The position numbers and the translations under genes were made by a program. A stretch of 64,000 bases of DNA from Marinococcus sp. PL1-022 (GTDB lineage: Bacteria; Bacillota; Bacilli; Bacillales; Marinococcaceae), in the NCBI RefSeq assembly GCF_033845285.1, contig NZ_JAWXCX010000001.1, positions 1,813,495 through 1,877,494 of the forward strand. Reading direction: 5' to 3'. The notes below the pieces were generated by a model, which was not told where the DNA came from, did no database searches, and saw only the letters and a program-made list of their open reading frames with translations. This document shows, one piece after another, positions 36,839 to 45,018 of this stretch (the first letter of the stretch is position 1; every line of letters begins with the position of its first letter).

Positions 36839-37236
36839 TATGTGATATATATACTTATTATGTTTAATATATATGGACTTTTTGACTATTCAGATCTATA
36901 TATTGATCTTAAACGGATTTTATCGCTTTTTTTGATGATTTATTATTGAAATTAGGACTAAAGAACTCTATTAATAATCTCGTAAAATTAAGGATGTGCT
37001 GCATAAATGAGCGGCGGTCTACATAAAAATCTTTTAAAATCCCATAAAACAAAAGATGAATAATTATTTATAAGTTTTTTTATTGAGGTTTATGCCATAG
37101 ATGTTTCTTCAAAACAGTCCTGTCGCAAAGACAAACCGTCCCTCTCTATTAATACTTTTATTTTTGCTCCTCACCGGGAACATGAAGCTTAGATTTCATT
37201 CAATACATTAATTGTACAGAAAGAGAGGCAGCTACT
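36839..37236. other. AT-rich non-coding stretch
   Basis: Nearly 400 bp with no credible gene. It includes the leader of the 37237 gene (ribosome site AGAGAGG). A fragment GTCGCAAAGACAAACC at about 37120 looks like part of a c-di-GMP-I riboswitch, but the second half is missing. Confidence 0.5.
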
Positions 37237-37572
37237 ATGGAAGAAACAAAATACCGGGCAGTGATGCTTCAAAAGGATGGCACGTTAGTGGAGAGGCACT
37301 ACACCCGCGGGCAGCTGTTTGGTGACGGAAAAAGCGTAAACCTTCGAAACAGCCACTGCCACGTGCTACCGGACGTATGGGCCGTGGGCTTTTATGAACT
37401 GCCTGAAGAAATAGAAGAGGTCTGGGCTGAAACAAAGGAGGCTTCCTTCCCTCTCCCAGCCATTTTTTTCAGCTATAACCCTCACACCCAGGCTATGGCT
37501 AATATGAGTGATAAATTGATCGAACAAACGAAATCCGAAATCCGGCAGGCAGAGATCAGTAAAACCAATTAA
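37237..37572 (+). CDS. Hypothetical soluble protein, 111 residues
   Basis: A mixed alpha/beta protein with an aromatic, Trp-containing centre (CHVLPDVWAVGFYELPEEIEEVWAETKE) and a charged helical tail. No signal peptide or membrane segment. I do not recognise a family. Convincing ribosome site and a strong terminator; single-gene unit convergent with the lacI gene. Confidence 0.75.
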   Translation: MEETKYRAVMLQKDGTLVERHYTRGQLFGDGKSVNLRNSHCHVLPDVWAVGFYELPEEIEEVWAETKEASFPLPAIFFSYNPHTQAMANMSDKLIEQTKSEIRQAEISKTN

Positions 37573-37576
37573 TTGC

Positions 37577-37623
37577 AAAAAAAGCAATGCCTTTCCTGTA
37601 AACGGTAAGGCATTGCTTTTTTT
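37577..37623. terminator. Bidirectional terminator, 37237 gene/lacI
   Basis: Perfect 17-bp arms AAAAAAAGCAATGCCTT / AAGGCATTGCTTTTTTT with a 13-nt loop. Confidence 0.92.
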
Positions 37624-37643
37624 GACATCCAGGCCTTGGTGCT

Positions 37644-38672
37644 TCATTGCACAGGTTCCTGCAGGCTCATTTTGTTTTCGGCTGTAGTCTGCCGGACTTT
37701 TATTTCCGGAGTCAGAATAATTGTTCTGTTTGACTGTTTTTTTCCTTTAATCTGATCTACAAGCGTCTGAGTAACAATTTCCCCCATTTCCACGATTGGC
37801 TGGGAGATCGTGGTTAGCGGTGGATGGCTTAAAACAGCAATAAACGTATCATCAAATCCTATTACAGAGAAGTCTTCCGGCACGCTTTTTCCAGTCTCTC
37901 TCGCTCCCTGGATGCATCCTATAGCCAGAAAATCTGTCAGGGCAAACGCCGCACTGACATTAATGTCTTTTTTTAGCGTCTCCAGGACAGCATTACCTGC
38001 CTGCTGGGTCGTCATCAGTTCCTCGATAATTTTAACATTCTTTTTAGAAAGCCCCGCCTCTTCAAATCCTGCGTAAAACCCTCTCAAACGGTTTTGTTCG
38101 CTTGAATTATCTAAATCGCCAACCAGCAAAAGCACTTTTCGGTGGTTTAAACCAAGCAGATGCTGTGCCGCCAGGTAGCCTCCCCGAAAATCATCCACCA
38201 GTACAGTGCTTACAGCAAGGGTTGGAATGTCACGCGAGACCAGAACCACGGGAATGTTCTGCTCCATAAATTCTTTGAGGGCTTCCATGTTGTGCATACC
38301 GGTGCCAAGAACGACTCCATCCACCTTTTTTTGGTTCAGCCACCAAAGATACTGGACTTCCTTTTCCGGATCATTATCTGTGTTGCATATAACCACGCTG
38401 TATCCATTTGCGTGTCCAGTGTCTTCTACACTTCTCGCGAGCTCCGCAAAGAAGGGGTTTGCGATGTCAGGAATCACCAGCCCGATGGTATGCGTATGCT
38501 TGCCTGTGAGCGCAGAAGCTACCATGCTCGGGTGATATCCTACTTCTTCTATAATCTTTAGTATTCGTTTTTTTGTTTTTTGTCCGACGTCGGCTTTATC
38601 ATTGATTACTTTTGACACCGTAGCAATCGAAACTCCTGCCCGTTCTGCCACATCGTATATGGTTGGTTTCAT
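37644..38672 (-). CDS. LacI-family repressor of the inositol-type cluster
   Basis: A 342-residue LacI regulator: HTH and hinge in residues 1-60 (PTIYDVAERAGVSIATVSKVINDKADVGQKTKKRI) and a sugar-binding domain (HTIGLVIPDIANPFFAELARSVED ... DFSVIGFDDTFIAVLSHPPLTTI). ATG at 38672 with GGAG 6 nt upstream. It is next to the permease and shares its strand, but the terminator at 38827 separates them. I infer that it binds the AAGCGCTT-centred sites at 43683 and 44750, comparable to IolQ of Geobacillus, also LacI-like as I recall. Confidence 0.85.
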   Translation of the reverse strand: MKPTIYDVAERAGVSIATVSKVINDKADVGQKTKKRILKIIEEVGYHPSMVASALTGKHTHTIGLVIPDIANPFFAELARSVEDTGHANGYSVVICNTDNDPEKEVQYLWWLNQKKVDGVVLGTGMHNMEALKEFMEQNIPVVLVSRDIPTLAVSTVLVDDFRGGYLAAQHLLGLNHRKVLLLVGDLDNSSEQNRLRGFYAGFEEAGLSKKNVKIIEELMTTQQAGNAVLETLKKDINVSAAFALTDFLAIGCIQGARETGKSVPEDFSVIGFDDTFIAVLSHPPLTTISQPIVEMGEIVTQTLVDQIKGKKQSNRTIILTPEIKVRQTTAENKMSLQEPVQ

Positions 38673-38826
38673 TTCTCTCCTCTTCCTCTTTCTTATTGAC
38701 GTCCCTCTTTCCTTCATCATTTATACTTATTGACATTTTATTATAAACAAATAAATACTGTATATTCAATTACTTACGTTTCATTCACAGCCTGCCCCGG
38801 GCTTTTTCTGGCAGTGTTTTTCAGTT

Positions 38827-38857
38827 ACGAAAAGCCGGAATTTTTCCGGCTTTTCGT
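38827..38857 (-). terminator. Terminator after the IolT-like permease gene
   Basis: Perfect 14-bp arms ACGAAAAGCCGGAA / TTCCGGCTTTTCGT with a 3-nt loop; no long T-run on the minus strand. Confidence 0.78.
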
Positions 38858-38913
38858 TCTTACGTTTAATTTAACGACAGCATAGCTTTAAAAAACTTAT
38901 TATCTTCACTGTC

Positions 38914-40353
38914 TTAAGAAGATTTAGCCTGTCTATCTGCTTTATCCTGATCGCTTTTAGATTTTTTATCAAACCAGATCTGCTCAATTTCTTCGAGTGA
39001 TTTATTTTTCGTTTCAGGCACGAACTTCCATATAAAGAAGAAGGCGAATGTGCTGACAGCGCCGTAAATCATAAACGAGCCGACACCAAAGGCTGCATTT
39101 AGCGGTGGAAAGGTAGCTGAAGCTGTCAGATTAGCACCCCAGAGGAGTGTCACAGCTAAAGACATAGCCTGGCCTCTGATTTTGTTTGGAAATATTTCTG
39201 AAAGCATTACCCAGGTAACAGCACCCCAGGTCATTTGGAAAAACGCGACAAATCCTAAAATGAATACGAGTGTCGCGACGCCGTAGATACCTGAGAAAAA
39301 CAGTGTCGCTACAGTGAACAAACAAATTGCACAACCTGCTGAGCCGAGCAAAAGCAGGAATTTCCTGCCGCTTCTGTCAATCAGGCGAATAGCAATTAAG
39401 GAAACAACAACGCCGATCGCCCCTACTAATATAGTTTGCAGCATCGAAGCGGACTGTCCGGCACCGAGGCTTTCAAAAATACGCGGAGCATAGTAAAGGA
39501 TGATGTTGATTCCGATAAACTGCTGCAAAACCGCAATCGTAAAGCCTACCACCAGCACTAATTTTCCGTAGTAAAACAGATTAACCTTCTGGGTCTTTGT
39601 CTTAAGTGAGTCCTGGATGCTTGAAAGCGTGCGGCTTGCGGCCTCCTTGGACCCCTGTAATTTTTCCAGTACGTTATATGCCTGTGTATCTTCATTTTTA
39701 AGCGCCAGATACCTTGGCGTTTCCGGTATAAAGAGTAACAGGAAGAAAAACAGAGCTGCCGGCACAAGCTCCGAAGCAAACATCAGTCTCCAGCCGGTGT
39801 CATCAACCCATGCGCTCGACTGACCGCGCACGATCCCCCAGTTGACGATGTAAACTACAGTCTGTCCGAAAACAACAGCCATATTGTACAAGACAACCAG
39901 CTTTCCCCGGATATGCTGGGGGCTCATTTCACTAATGTATACTGGCGCGATCGCCGAGGCAAGGCCTACACCAATACCACCGAGAATACGGTACAGGTTA
40001 AATGTAATCAGTAAAGATAATGTCGGTTCTCCCCGCGTGAAAAAGAACAGCTCCGGATAAGCAGAGCCCAGGGCTGACAAAGCAAATAATGTCGCGGCAA
40101 TAATCAGCGTATTCCGCCGGCCGATACTGTTAGCAATTATCCCTGATATCAGGGCTCCGATTATACAACCGGCAAGTGCGCTTGAGACGGTCAAGCCATG
40201 GACCAGCGACCCCAGCCCTAAGCTGTCTACCAGATACAGCTGCACAGATTGTTCCGCCCCGGCAATAACTGCTGTATCGTACCCAAAAAGCAGTCCTCCC
40301 AGCGAAGCAACGAGCGCCACTGACACAATGTAGAATTTTTGACTGTTTTTCAT
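38914..40353 (-). CDS. IolT-like MFS sugar/inositol symporter
   Basis: A 479-residue sugar porter with 12 helices and the signatures GYDTAVIAGAEQSVQ, PETPRYLALK, GINIILYYAPRIFESLG, WGAVTWVMLSEIFPNKIRG and PETKNKSLEEIE. It is more like IolT/XylE than AraE. It follows iolI after 163 bp. The only in-frame start is the ATG at 40353; the AGGAGG site is 34 nt away, but a hairpin at 40364-40388 would bring it to about 10 nt. Substrate myo- or scyllo-inositol is inferred from context. Confidence 0.85.
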   Translation of the reverse strand: MKNSQKFYIVSVALVASLGGLLFGYDTAVIAGAEQSVQLYLVDSLGLGSLVHGLTVSSALAGCIIGALISGIIANSIGRRNTLIIAATLFALSALGSAYPELFFFTRGEPTLSLLITFNLYRILGGIGVGLASAIAPVYISEMSPQHIRGKLVVLYNMAVVFGQTVVYIVNWGIVRGQSSAWVDDTGWRLMFASELVPAALFFFLLLFIPETPRYLALKNEDTQAYNVLEKLQGSKEAASRTLSSIQDSLKTKTQKVNLFYYGKLVLVVGFTIAVLQQFIGINIILYYAPRIFESLGAGQSASMLQTILVGAIGVVVSLIAIRLIDRSGRKFLLLLGSAGCAICLFTVATLFFSGIYGVATLVFILGFVAFFQMTWGAVTWVMLSEIFPNKIRGQAMSLAVTLLWGANLTASATFPPLNAAFGVGSFMIYGAVSTFAFFFIWKFVPETKNKSLEEIEQIWFDKKSKSDQDKADRQAKSS

Positions 40354-40363
40354 TTGAATGTAA

Positions 40364-40388
40364 GAAGGGAATGTTGCTCCCTCCCTTC
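40364..40388 (-). promoter_or_regulatory. Leader hairpin between ribosome site and permease start
   Basis: GAAGGGA and TCCCTTC arms form a 7-bp stem with an 11-nt loop. It adjoins AGGAGG (40388-40393 on the minus strand) and ends 10 nt before the ATG. Confidence 0.4.
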
Positions 40389-40516
40389 CTCCTTTCTTTC
40401 CTTAAAGGAACTAGGCTCAATATGAGTTTCCGTTTTCGTCGTTTCGAGAAAGAAGTTTATTCACTGAAAGCTTTTTACTGCCTGCTGGAAAGTTATTTGT
40501 AAGAATTATCTGACCC

Positions 40517-41356
40517 TTACACAAACATTTTATCCGATGCTTCTTTGACATACCGGTAAGACTGCTCTCCTAAGTGGTATTTTTCCATTTCCCAGTAGTC
40601 GGGACGAAACAGCTCCAGACCAACCATACGTATATTTCCCTTTTGCTGCACTCTTTCTCCGATCTCCTTCAACGGAATAACCCCAAGGCCCGGAAAAATA
40701 CGGTCTTTATCTTCAAGCTCTTCTACTCGTGCATGCTCTGCATCGTTAATATGAAAAACAAATATTTTTTCTGCCGGCGTGTCATCAATAGCATCCAGAG
40801 ACGAGCCGCCAGTGTAAAAGTGAAAAACATCTAAAACGAGCCCGACATTTTCACGGCTCACCTCATCCATAATTTCTCTGGCAGCCTCCAGGGTTTTCAC
40901 CGAAAAATTTTCGATGCCTATAAATTCAAGTGCGATGTTCACCTGGTATTTTTCTGCAATGTCGCTCATTTCGTGAAGCATCTGTACGCTGTCTTTGATG
41001 ATCTCTTCATCTGACACGTCCGGCGGTCTCGGACTCGGCACAGCAATGATATAGGAGGAACCAGCTGCATGAGCAATTTGGCACCATTTTTCTGTATCCT
41101 TTAATACCTGCTCGCGTTTCTTTCCATGCTTCAGGTTAAAGAACTCGATGGCATTGATGGCGTCTGCCTTAACGGATGTCTGCTCAAACAGCTTAGCCAG
41201 GTCGTCAAGTGTATGCTCCTTCAAAAAGGCTTCGAGCTTATACGTCCTTAGCTCCACTACATCATAGCCCGCATGCCCGGCAACGAGAATATCTTCTTCC
41301 AGGGTGCATTGATCTGTCGTAGAGCCGTTTAACCCATACAGCATCTCTTCGTCCAC
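40517..41356 (-). CDS. iolI: 2-keto-myo-inositol isomerase
   Basis: A 279-residue TIM-barrel of the xylose-isomerase-like fold. It follows B. subtilis IolI closely along its length: HTLDDLAKLFEQTSVKADAINAIEFFN, DIAEKYQVNIALEFIG, NVGLVLDVFHFYTGGSS, KDRIFPGLGVIPL, GLELFRPDYW. The four metal ligands (Glu in ALEFIG, Asp in LVLDVFHF, His in VFHIND, Glu in LELFRP) are all present. IolI interconverts 2-keto-myo-inositol and 1-keto-D-chiro-inositol. It lies 9 bp after an IolG-like dehydrogenase. Confidence 0.88.
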   Translation of the reverse strand: MDEEMLYGLNGSTTDQCTLEEDILVAGHAGYDVVELRTYKLEAFLKEHTLDDLAKLFEQTSVKADAINAIEFFNLKHGKKREQVLKDTEKWCQIAHAAGSSYIIAVPSPRPPDVSDEEIIKDSVQMLHEMSDIAEKYQVNIALEFIGIENFSVKTLEAAREIMDEVSRENVGLVLDVFHFYTGGSSLDAIDDTPAEKIFVFHINDAEHARVEELEDKDRIFPGLGVIPLKEIGERVQQKGNIRMVGLELFRPDYWEMEKYHLGEQSYRYVKEASDKMFV

Positions 41357-41365
41357 CTTTCTTTT

Positions 41366-42406
41366 TTACAGTACGTAAACTTTGTCCTGGTACAGCTCCT
41401 GCATATTGATACGCTCTCCGTTATTCATATAGGAACGGGTGGCTGCGAGCGCTACCTGCATGTTGATTTTGGAATCCACTGATGTAACCCGCGGGCTTTC
41501 TTCTCCTTTTACACATTTAATAAATTGTTCAAGCTCCTGCACATATGCCTCCCGGAATCTCATCTGAAAGTTAGGTACAATCTCATGATTGCTGCCTGTG
41601 CTGCTTTGAACGGTGACGTCGCTGTTACGCAGGGAACCGACAAAGATGGCACCTTCTGTTCCAATAATTTCAGCGCGAATGTCGTGGCCATACGGGGAAT
41701 TCCGGCTTGCTTCAACATCGCCTGCCCCGCCGTTTTCAAACTCAAGATAAGTAATCGCCTGATCCACGTCATTATATTCTTCCATGAATGGATTCATTAA
41801 AATCCGTCCGTGACCAGAAACCGAGGAGATTTCCGAGCTCATTAAATACCGTGCTATATCAAAATCATGAATAGAGCAGTCTAAAAAGATACCACCGCTG
41901 TTTTTAATAAAGGAGGCTGGCGGGGAACCGCTGTCGCGGGTGAAGCCCTTAAAATAAATCGGCTTCCCGATTTCACCGGCATCAATACGCTGCTTGGCAT
42001 CAAAGTATCCCGGGTCGTATCTGCGCATGAAGCCAACCTGGCAGATGACGTCCGCTTTTTTCACCACTTCAATGACTTCATCAGCCTCTTCAATCGTGGA
42101 AGTGAGCGGTTTTTCCACAAATATCTGCTTGCCGCTGCGGGCCGCCTTTGTAATCATTTCTGCATGCGTGCTCGTTGGTGTAACGATTACTACTGCATCA
42201 ATGTCCGGGTTCTGAAAAACTTCCTCCGGCTCCGCTGTCCACGCCGGCACCCCAAGCTGGTCTGCAGCCCTTTGTGCATGCTCGGCGATCGGATCGCAAA
42301 TCAGCACGAGCTCTGCTCCCTTTACTTTATTCATCATATTGCCTGCGTGAAACATCCCCAGTCTTCCAAGACCTAAAACCGCTACCCGTATATCCTGCTG
42401 TGCCAT
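41366..42406 (-). CDS. Inositol 2-dehydrogenase-like Gfo/Idh/MocA oxidoreductase
   Basis: A 346-residue NAD(P)-dependent dehydrogenase: Rossmann motif VAVLGLGRLGMFHAGNM, the catalytic-lysine motif IFVEKPLTSTIEEAD and the second-domain pattern QVGFMRRYDPGYFDAKQRIDAGEIGKP with GGIFLDCSIHDFDIARYL. The FMRRYDPGY segment is close to IolG. ATG at 42406 with AAGGAGG 7 nt upstream. It sits between another dehydrogenase and iolI, so oxidation of an inositol to an inosose is the likely role. Confidence 0.82.
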   Translation of the reverse strand: MAQQDIRVAVLGLGRLGMFHAGNMMNKVKGAELVLICDPIAEHAQRAADQLGVPAWTAEPEEVFQNPDIDAVVIVTPTSTHAEMITKAARSGKQIFVEKPLTSTIEEADEVIEVVKKADVICQVGFMRRYDPGYFDAKQRIDAGEIGKPIYFKGFTRDSGSPPASFIKNSGGIFLDCSIHDFDIARYLMSSEISSVSGHGRILMNPFMEEYNDVDQAITYLEFENGGAGDVEASRNSPYGHDIRAEIIGTEGAIFVGSLRNSDVTVQSSTGSNHEIVPNFQMRFREAYVQELEQFIKCVKGEESPRVTSVDSKINMQVALAATRSYMNNGERINMQELYQDKVYVL

Positions 42407-42419
42407 GACAAGCCCTCCT

Positions 42420-43616
42420 TTAGTTAATTTCAACACTGTCTGGCTTATATATTTCAGAAACGGCCGTCCATCCGCGTCTGTGTACGGAACGCTCGACAGC
42501 CTCCAGGATCGCCTGGTTCATCACTCCGTCTTCAAAATTCGGTGCTGCGCTTGTTTTATTCCCAATATTGTCCATCAGAGAAGCAATCAAATTGACGAAG
42601 GTATGCTCATACCCGAGGATATGGGCTGCCGGCCAATAATTTCCGGCAAAAGGGTGCTCCGCTTCCGTACAGTTAATGGTTTTGAATCCCTGCAGTCCCG
42701 CTTCGTCTTCTTCAAAGTAAACCTCTAAATTGTTCATGTTTTCCATATCCCAGCGGATGGATCCTTTTTCCCCGTTGATCTCAAAACGGTTGCCCGCACG
42801 GTTGCCCCGGCTGAAACGGGAGGCTTCAAATGTGCCCATCGCCCCGTTTTGAAAAGTGGCCAGAAAAGCAGAGGCATCATCCACCGTTACCTCGCCCCAT
42901 TCGCCTTCACGAATCTCTGTCTGGAGATTGTGCACGGTGTCACCAAGTGGACGCTCTTTAACGAAGGTCTTCATCATCCCCGCTACTTCGTCAAACTCCC
43001 CAACCAGAAATCTGGCAAGGTCAATGATGTGAGCACCCAGATCGCCAAGCGTGCCCGAGCCCGAAATATTTTTCTGCATGCGCCAGGTAAGCGGATAGTT
43101 GGGATCCATCAGCCAGTCCTGCAGAAATGTTGCCCGAATATGATAAATACGACCCAGTTTTCCACTGTCAATCAGCTGTTTGGCAAACTGAACCGCCGGA
43201 GCAAACCGGTAATTGTGGCAGAGCATATGGGTAACATTGTTTTTCTTCACAGCATCGTGCATCCGTACGGCTTCTTCCACGGATAATGCCAATGGTTTTT
43301 CGCACAGCACGTGCTTGCCGGCCTCCGCTGCTGCAATGGCAATCTCACTGTGGGTATCATTTGGGGTTACGATATCAATTAAATCAATATCTCTGCGGTC
43401 AATAAGAGAGCGCCAGTCTGTTGCATGGCGGGCCCAGCCCATTTTTTCAGCAGCCGGTCCGACCCGTGAAGAGTCCCTTCCGACGATCGTATCGAGTCTG
43501 GGCGTTACCGGACTGTCAAAATAGAAGGGAACATCGCGGTACGCATGGCTGTGAGCCCTTCCCATCATTTTGTAGCCCACCATTCCGACATTAATCGTTT
43601 TCTTTTCTTCTCCCAC
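42420..43616 (-). CDS. Gfo/Idh/MocA oxidoreductase, second paralogue
   Basis: A 398-residue dehydrogenase with VGMVGYKMMGRAHSHAY, the Lys motif HVLCEKPLALSVEEAV and GSGTLGDLGAHIIDLARFLVGE. It has the longer C-terminal domain with TWRM and a PFAGNYWPAAHILGYEHTF stretch seen in scyllo-inositol, anhydro-sugar and sugar 3-dehydrogenases of this family. GTG start with GGAGGTGGAG upstream. An AAGCGCTT-centred operator lies 65 bp upstream. Substrate not determinable from sequence. Confidence 0.83.
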   Translation of the reverse strand: MGEEKKTINVGMVGYKMMGRAHSHAYRDVPFYFDSPVTPRLDTIVGRDSSRVGPAAEKMGWARHATDWRSLIDRRDIDLIDIVTPNDTHSEIAIAAAEAGKHVLCEKPLALSVEEAVRMHDAVKKNNVTHMLCHNYRFAPAVQFAKQLIDSGKLGRIYHIRATFLQDWLMDPNYPLTWRMQKNISGSGTLGDLGAHIIDLARFLVGEFDEVAGMMKTFVKERPLGDTVHNLQTEIREGEWGEVTVDDASAFLATFQNGAMGTFEASRFSRGNRAGNRFEINGEKGSIRWDMENMNNLEVYFEEDEAGLQGFKTINCTEAEHPFAGNYWPAAHILGYEHTFVNLIASLMDNIGNKTSAAPNFEDGVMNQAILEAVERSVHRRGWTAVSEIYKPDSVEIN

Positions 43617-43682
43617 TATTTCTCCACCTCCATATATTCTCTCTGTTCAGGGATCTGCATATGCTTACCTTTTGACAATTAC

Positions 43683-43699
43683 GTAAGCGCTTAAGTAAT
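43683..43699. promoter_or_regulatory. LacI-type operator, copy 1
   Basis: GTAAGCGCTTAAGTAAT; with the site at 44750 it defines GTAAGCGCTTNNGTAAT. The centre TAAGCGCTTA is a perfect palindrome. Confidence 0.6.
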
Positions 43700-43710
43700 T
43701 CTTTAAAATT

Positions 43711-44727
43711 TTATGCCTTTTTTAATGCTTTTATCCGGCTCGCAAAATCAATTTCTTCGCCTGTTCCGGCACTTTCATAAATAGCATTTATGAGCATCGT
43801 TAACTGATAAGCATCCTCCACGTCCACCGGCGGGGCCGTGTTATTGATGAGTGCGTCAATGAACAGTCTGTCCTCTTCGACATAGCCGCCCTTTTCATAA
43901 AATGGCACCTGGGTGTAATCCTCGGCTATCATCTGTTGCTTCAGCCCGGGAGACAATCGCACCGTTTCGAGCTCTGCTGTTGTAGCTGTAGAATATTTCC
44001 CGTAAATTTCGATGGTTTCAAATGGAAAGCTCCAGCCGGAATGAGCAGAGGATACAAGCGTGGCAATACCACCATTTTCAAATGTTACCAGCACTGCAAA
44101 ATCATCAAATTCATTATCAGAAATGTTTTGTCTTGCTTCACAACGAATAGTTTTCACCGGGCCGAAAAAGTAAGGCAGCAGGTCAATTTGATGAATGGTC
44201 GTTTCATACAGGAACCCACCCGTTTTATTCGAATCCGCTGTCCATGCAGGCTTCAGCAGTTCTCCCCGGTTGAGCTTAAACTGCCCGAGATGAGGGTTGA
44301 GTGCTCCACCCTCAATCCATTCCTTCACCTTTTTATGGGTGCTGGCATACCGGCGGTTCATCCCTAAATTGTAGACACCCTTTGATCCCTTCGCTGCTTC
44401 ACGGATTCTTTCAGCGCCCTCCTCTGTCACAGCCATCGGTTTTTCACTGAATACATTCAAATCTGCTTCCAGGCATTTAACGACAGGCCCCACGTGCGTT
44501 GTATTCGGCGTGGTCACGTATACAGTATCGACGCCTAAGGCGATCAGTTCCTCCAGAGTTTCCACAGCCTGCACATTTCCTTCCAGGGAGTCCGCTAATT
44601 TTCTGGCATTATCCAGTACAATGTCAGCGACTCCTGTGATCTCCACCCGCTCGTCTTCCTGAAGAATAGAGCCGTGTACAGAAGCAATGAAGCCTGATCC
44701 TAAAAAACCCACTTTCACTTTTTTCAT
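43711..44727 (-). CDS. Gfo/Idh/MocA oxidoreductase, third paralogue
   Basis: A 338-residue dehydrogenase with VGFLGSGFIASVHGSIL, the motif NVFSEKPMAVTEEGAE and NLGMNRRYASTHKKVKEWIEGG, then GGFLYETTIHQIDLLPYFFG. First gene of the cluster, behind a clear sigma-A promoter and a LacI-type operator; a second operator follows its stop. An AGGAGG site is 8 nt before the ATG. Likely oxidises another inositol isomer or reduces an inosose, giving isomer interconversion with the other two enzymes. Confidence 0.83.
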   Translation of the reverse strand: MKKVKVGFLGSGFIASVHGSILQEDERVEITGVADIVLDNARKLADSLEGNVQAVETLEELIALGVDTVYVTTPNTTHVGPVVKCLEADLNVFSEKPMAVTEEGAERIREAAKGSKGVYNLGMNRRYASTHKKVKEWIEGGALNPHLGQFKLNRGELLKPAWTADSNKTGGFLYETTIHQIDLLPYFFGPVKTIRCEARQNISDNEFDDFAVLVTFENGGIATLVSSAHSGWSFPFETIEIYGKYSTATTAELETVRLSPGLKQQMIAEDYTQVPFYEKGGYVEEDRLFIDALINNTAPPVDVEDAYQLTMLINAIYESAGTGEEIDFASRIKALKKA

Positions 44728-44749
44728 ATGTGAACCTCCTAAGATTAGA

Positions 44750-44766
44750 GTAAGCGCTTTCGTAAT
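44750..44766. promoter_or_regulatory. LacI-type operator, copy 2
   Basis: GTAAGCGCTTTCGTAAT directly downstream of the -10 box at 44775, so a bound repressor would block initiation. It also looks like a weak cre, and CcpA cannot be excluded. Confidence 0.65.
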
Positions 44767-44774
44767 ATAAACTC

Positions 44775-44803
44775 ATTGTAATTAATTCGACTCTATATGT
44801 AAA
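44775..44803 (-). promoter_or_regulatory. Sigma-A promoter of the inositol-type operon
   Basis: TTTACA, a 17-bp spacer and TACAAT on the minus strand, about 50-75 bp before the first dehydrogenase. Confidence 0.72.
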
Positions 44804-44904
44804 CCCTTTCAAATATTTTTCTTCTATTTTTGTGAATTTGTATACTTTTACTTGTACTATAGATATGAAAGGAATTCTTTTCCCTCGCTTCCCTCCTTCC
44901 TACC

Positions 44905-44932
44905 TTTACAAAATCTTAACAATTCCTTTATT
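44905..44932 (+). promoter_or_regulatory. Candidate PhoP box before the Na/Pi cotransporter
   Basis: TTTACA and TTAACA repeat with an 11-bp period (44905, 44916) and a weaker third copy TTTATT follows at 44927. This is the layout of the Bacillus PhoP box (direct repeats TTHACA with about 5-bp spacers). Confidence 0.5.
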
Positions 44933-45018
44933 TACACCACGGGTTCTAATGCTTTAAAAATGTAGAGGGTAATGCAGTAACCTGTTTTAGATAGACATCA
45001 AGGGGAGGAATCATTGTT

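Noticed and set aside
37108-37135. c-di-GMP-I riboswitch-like fragment (GTCGCAAAGACAAACC)
   Set aside because: Only one strand of the core is recognisable; the second conserved half and closing stem are missing within the next 100 bp.
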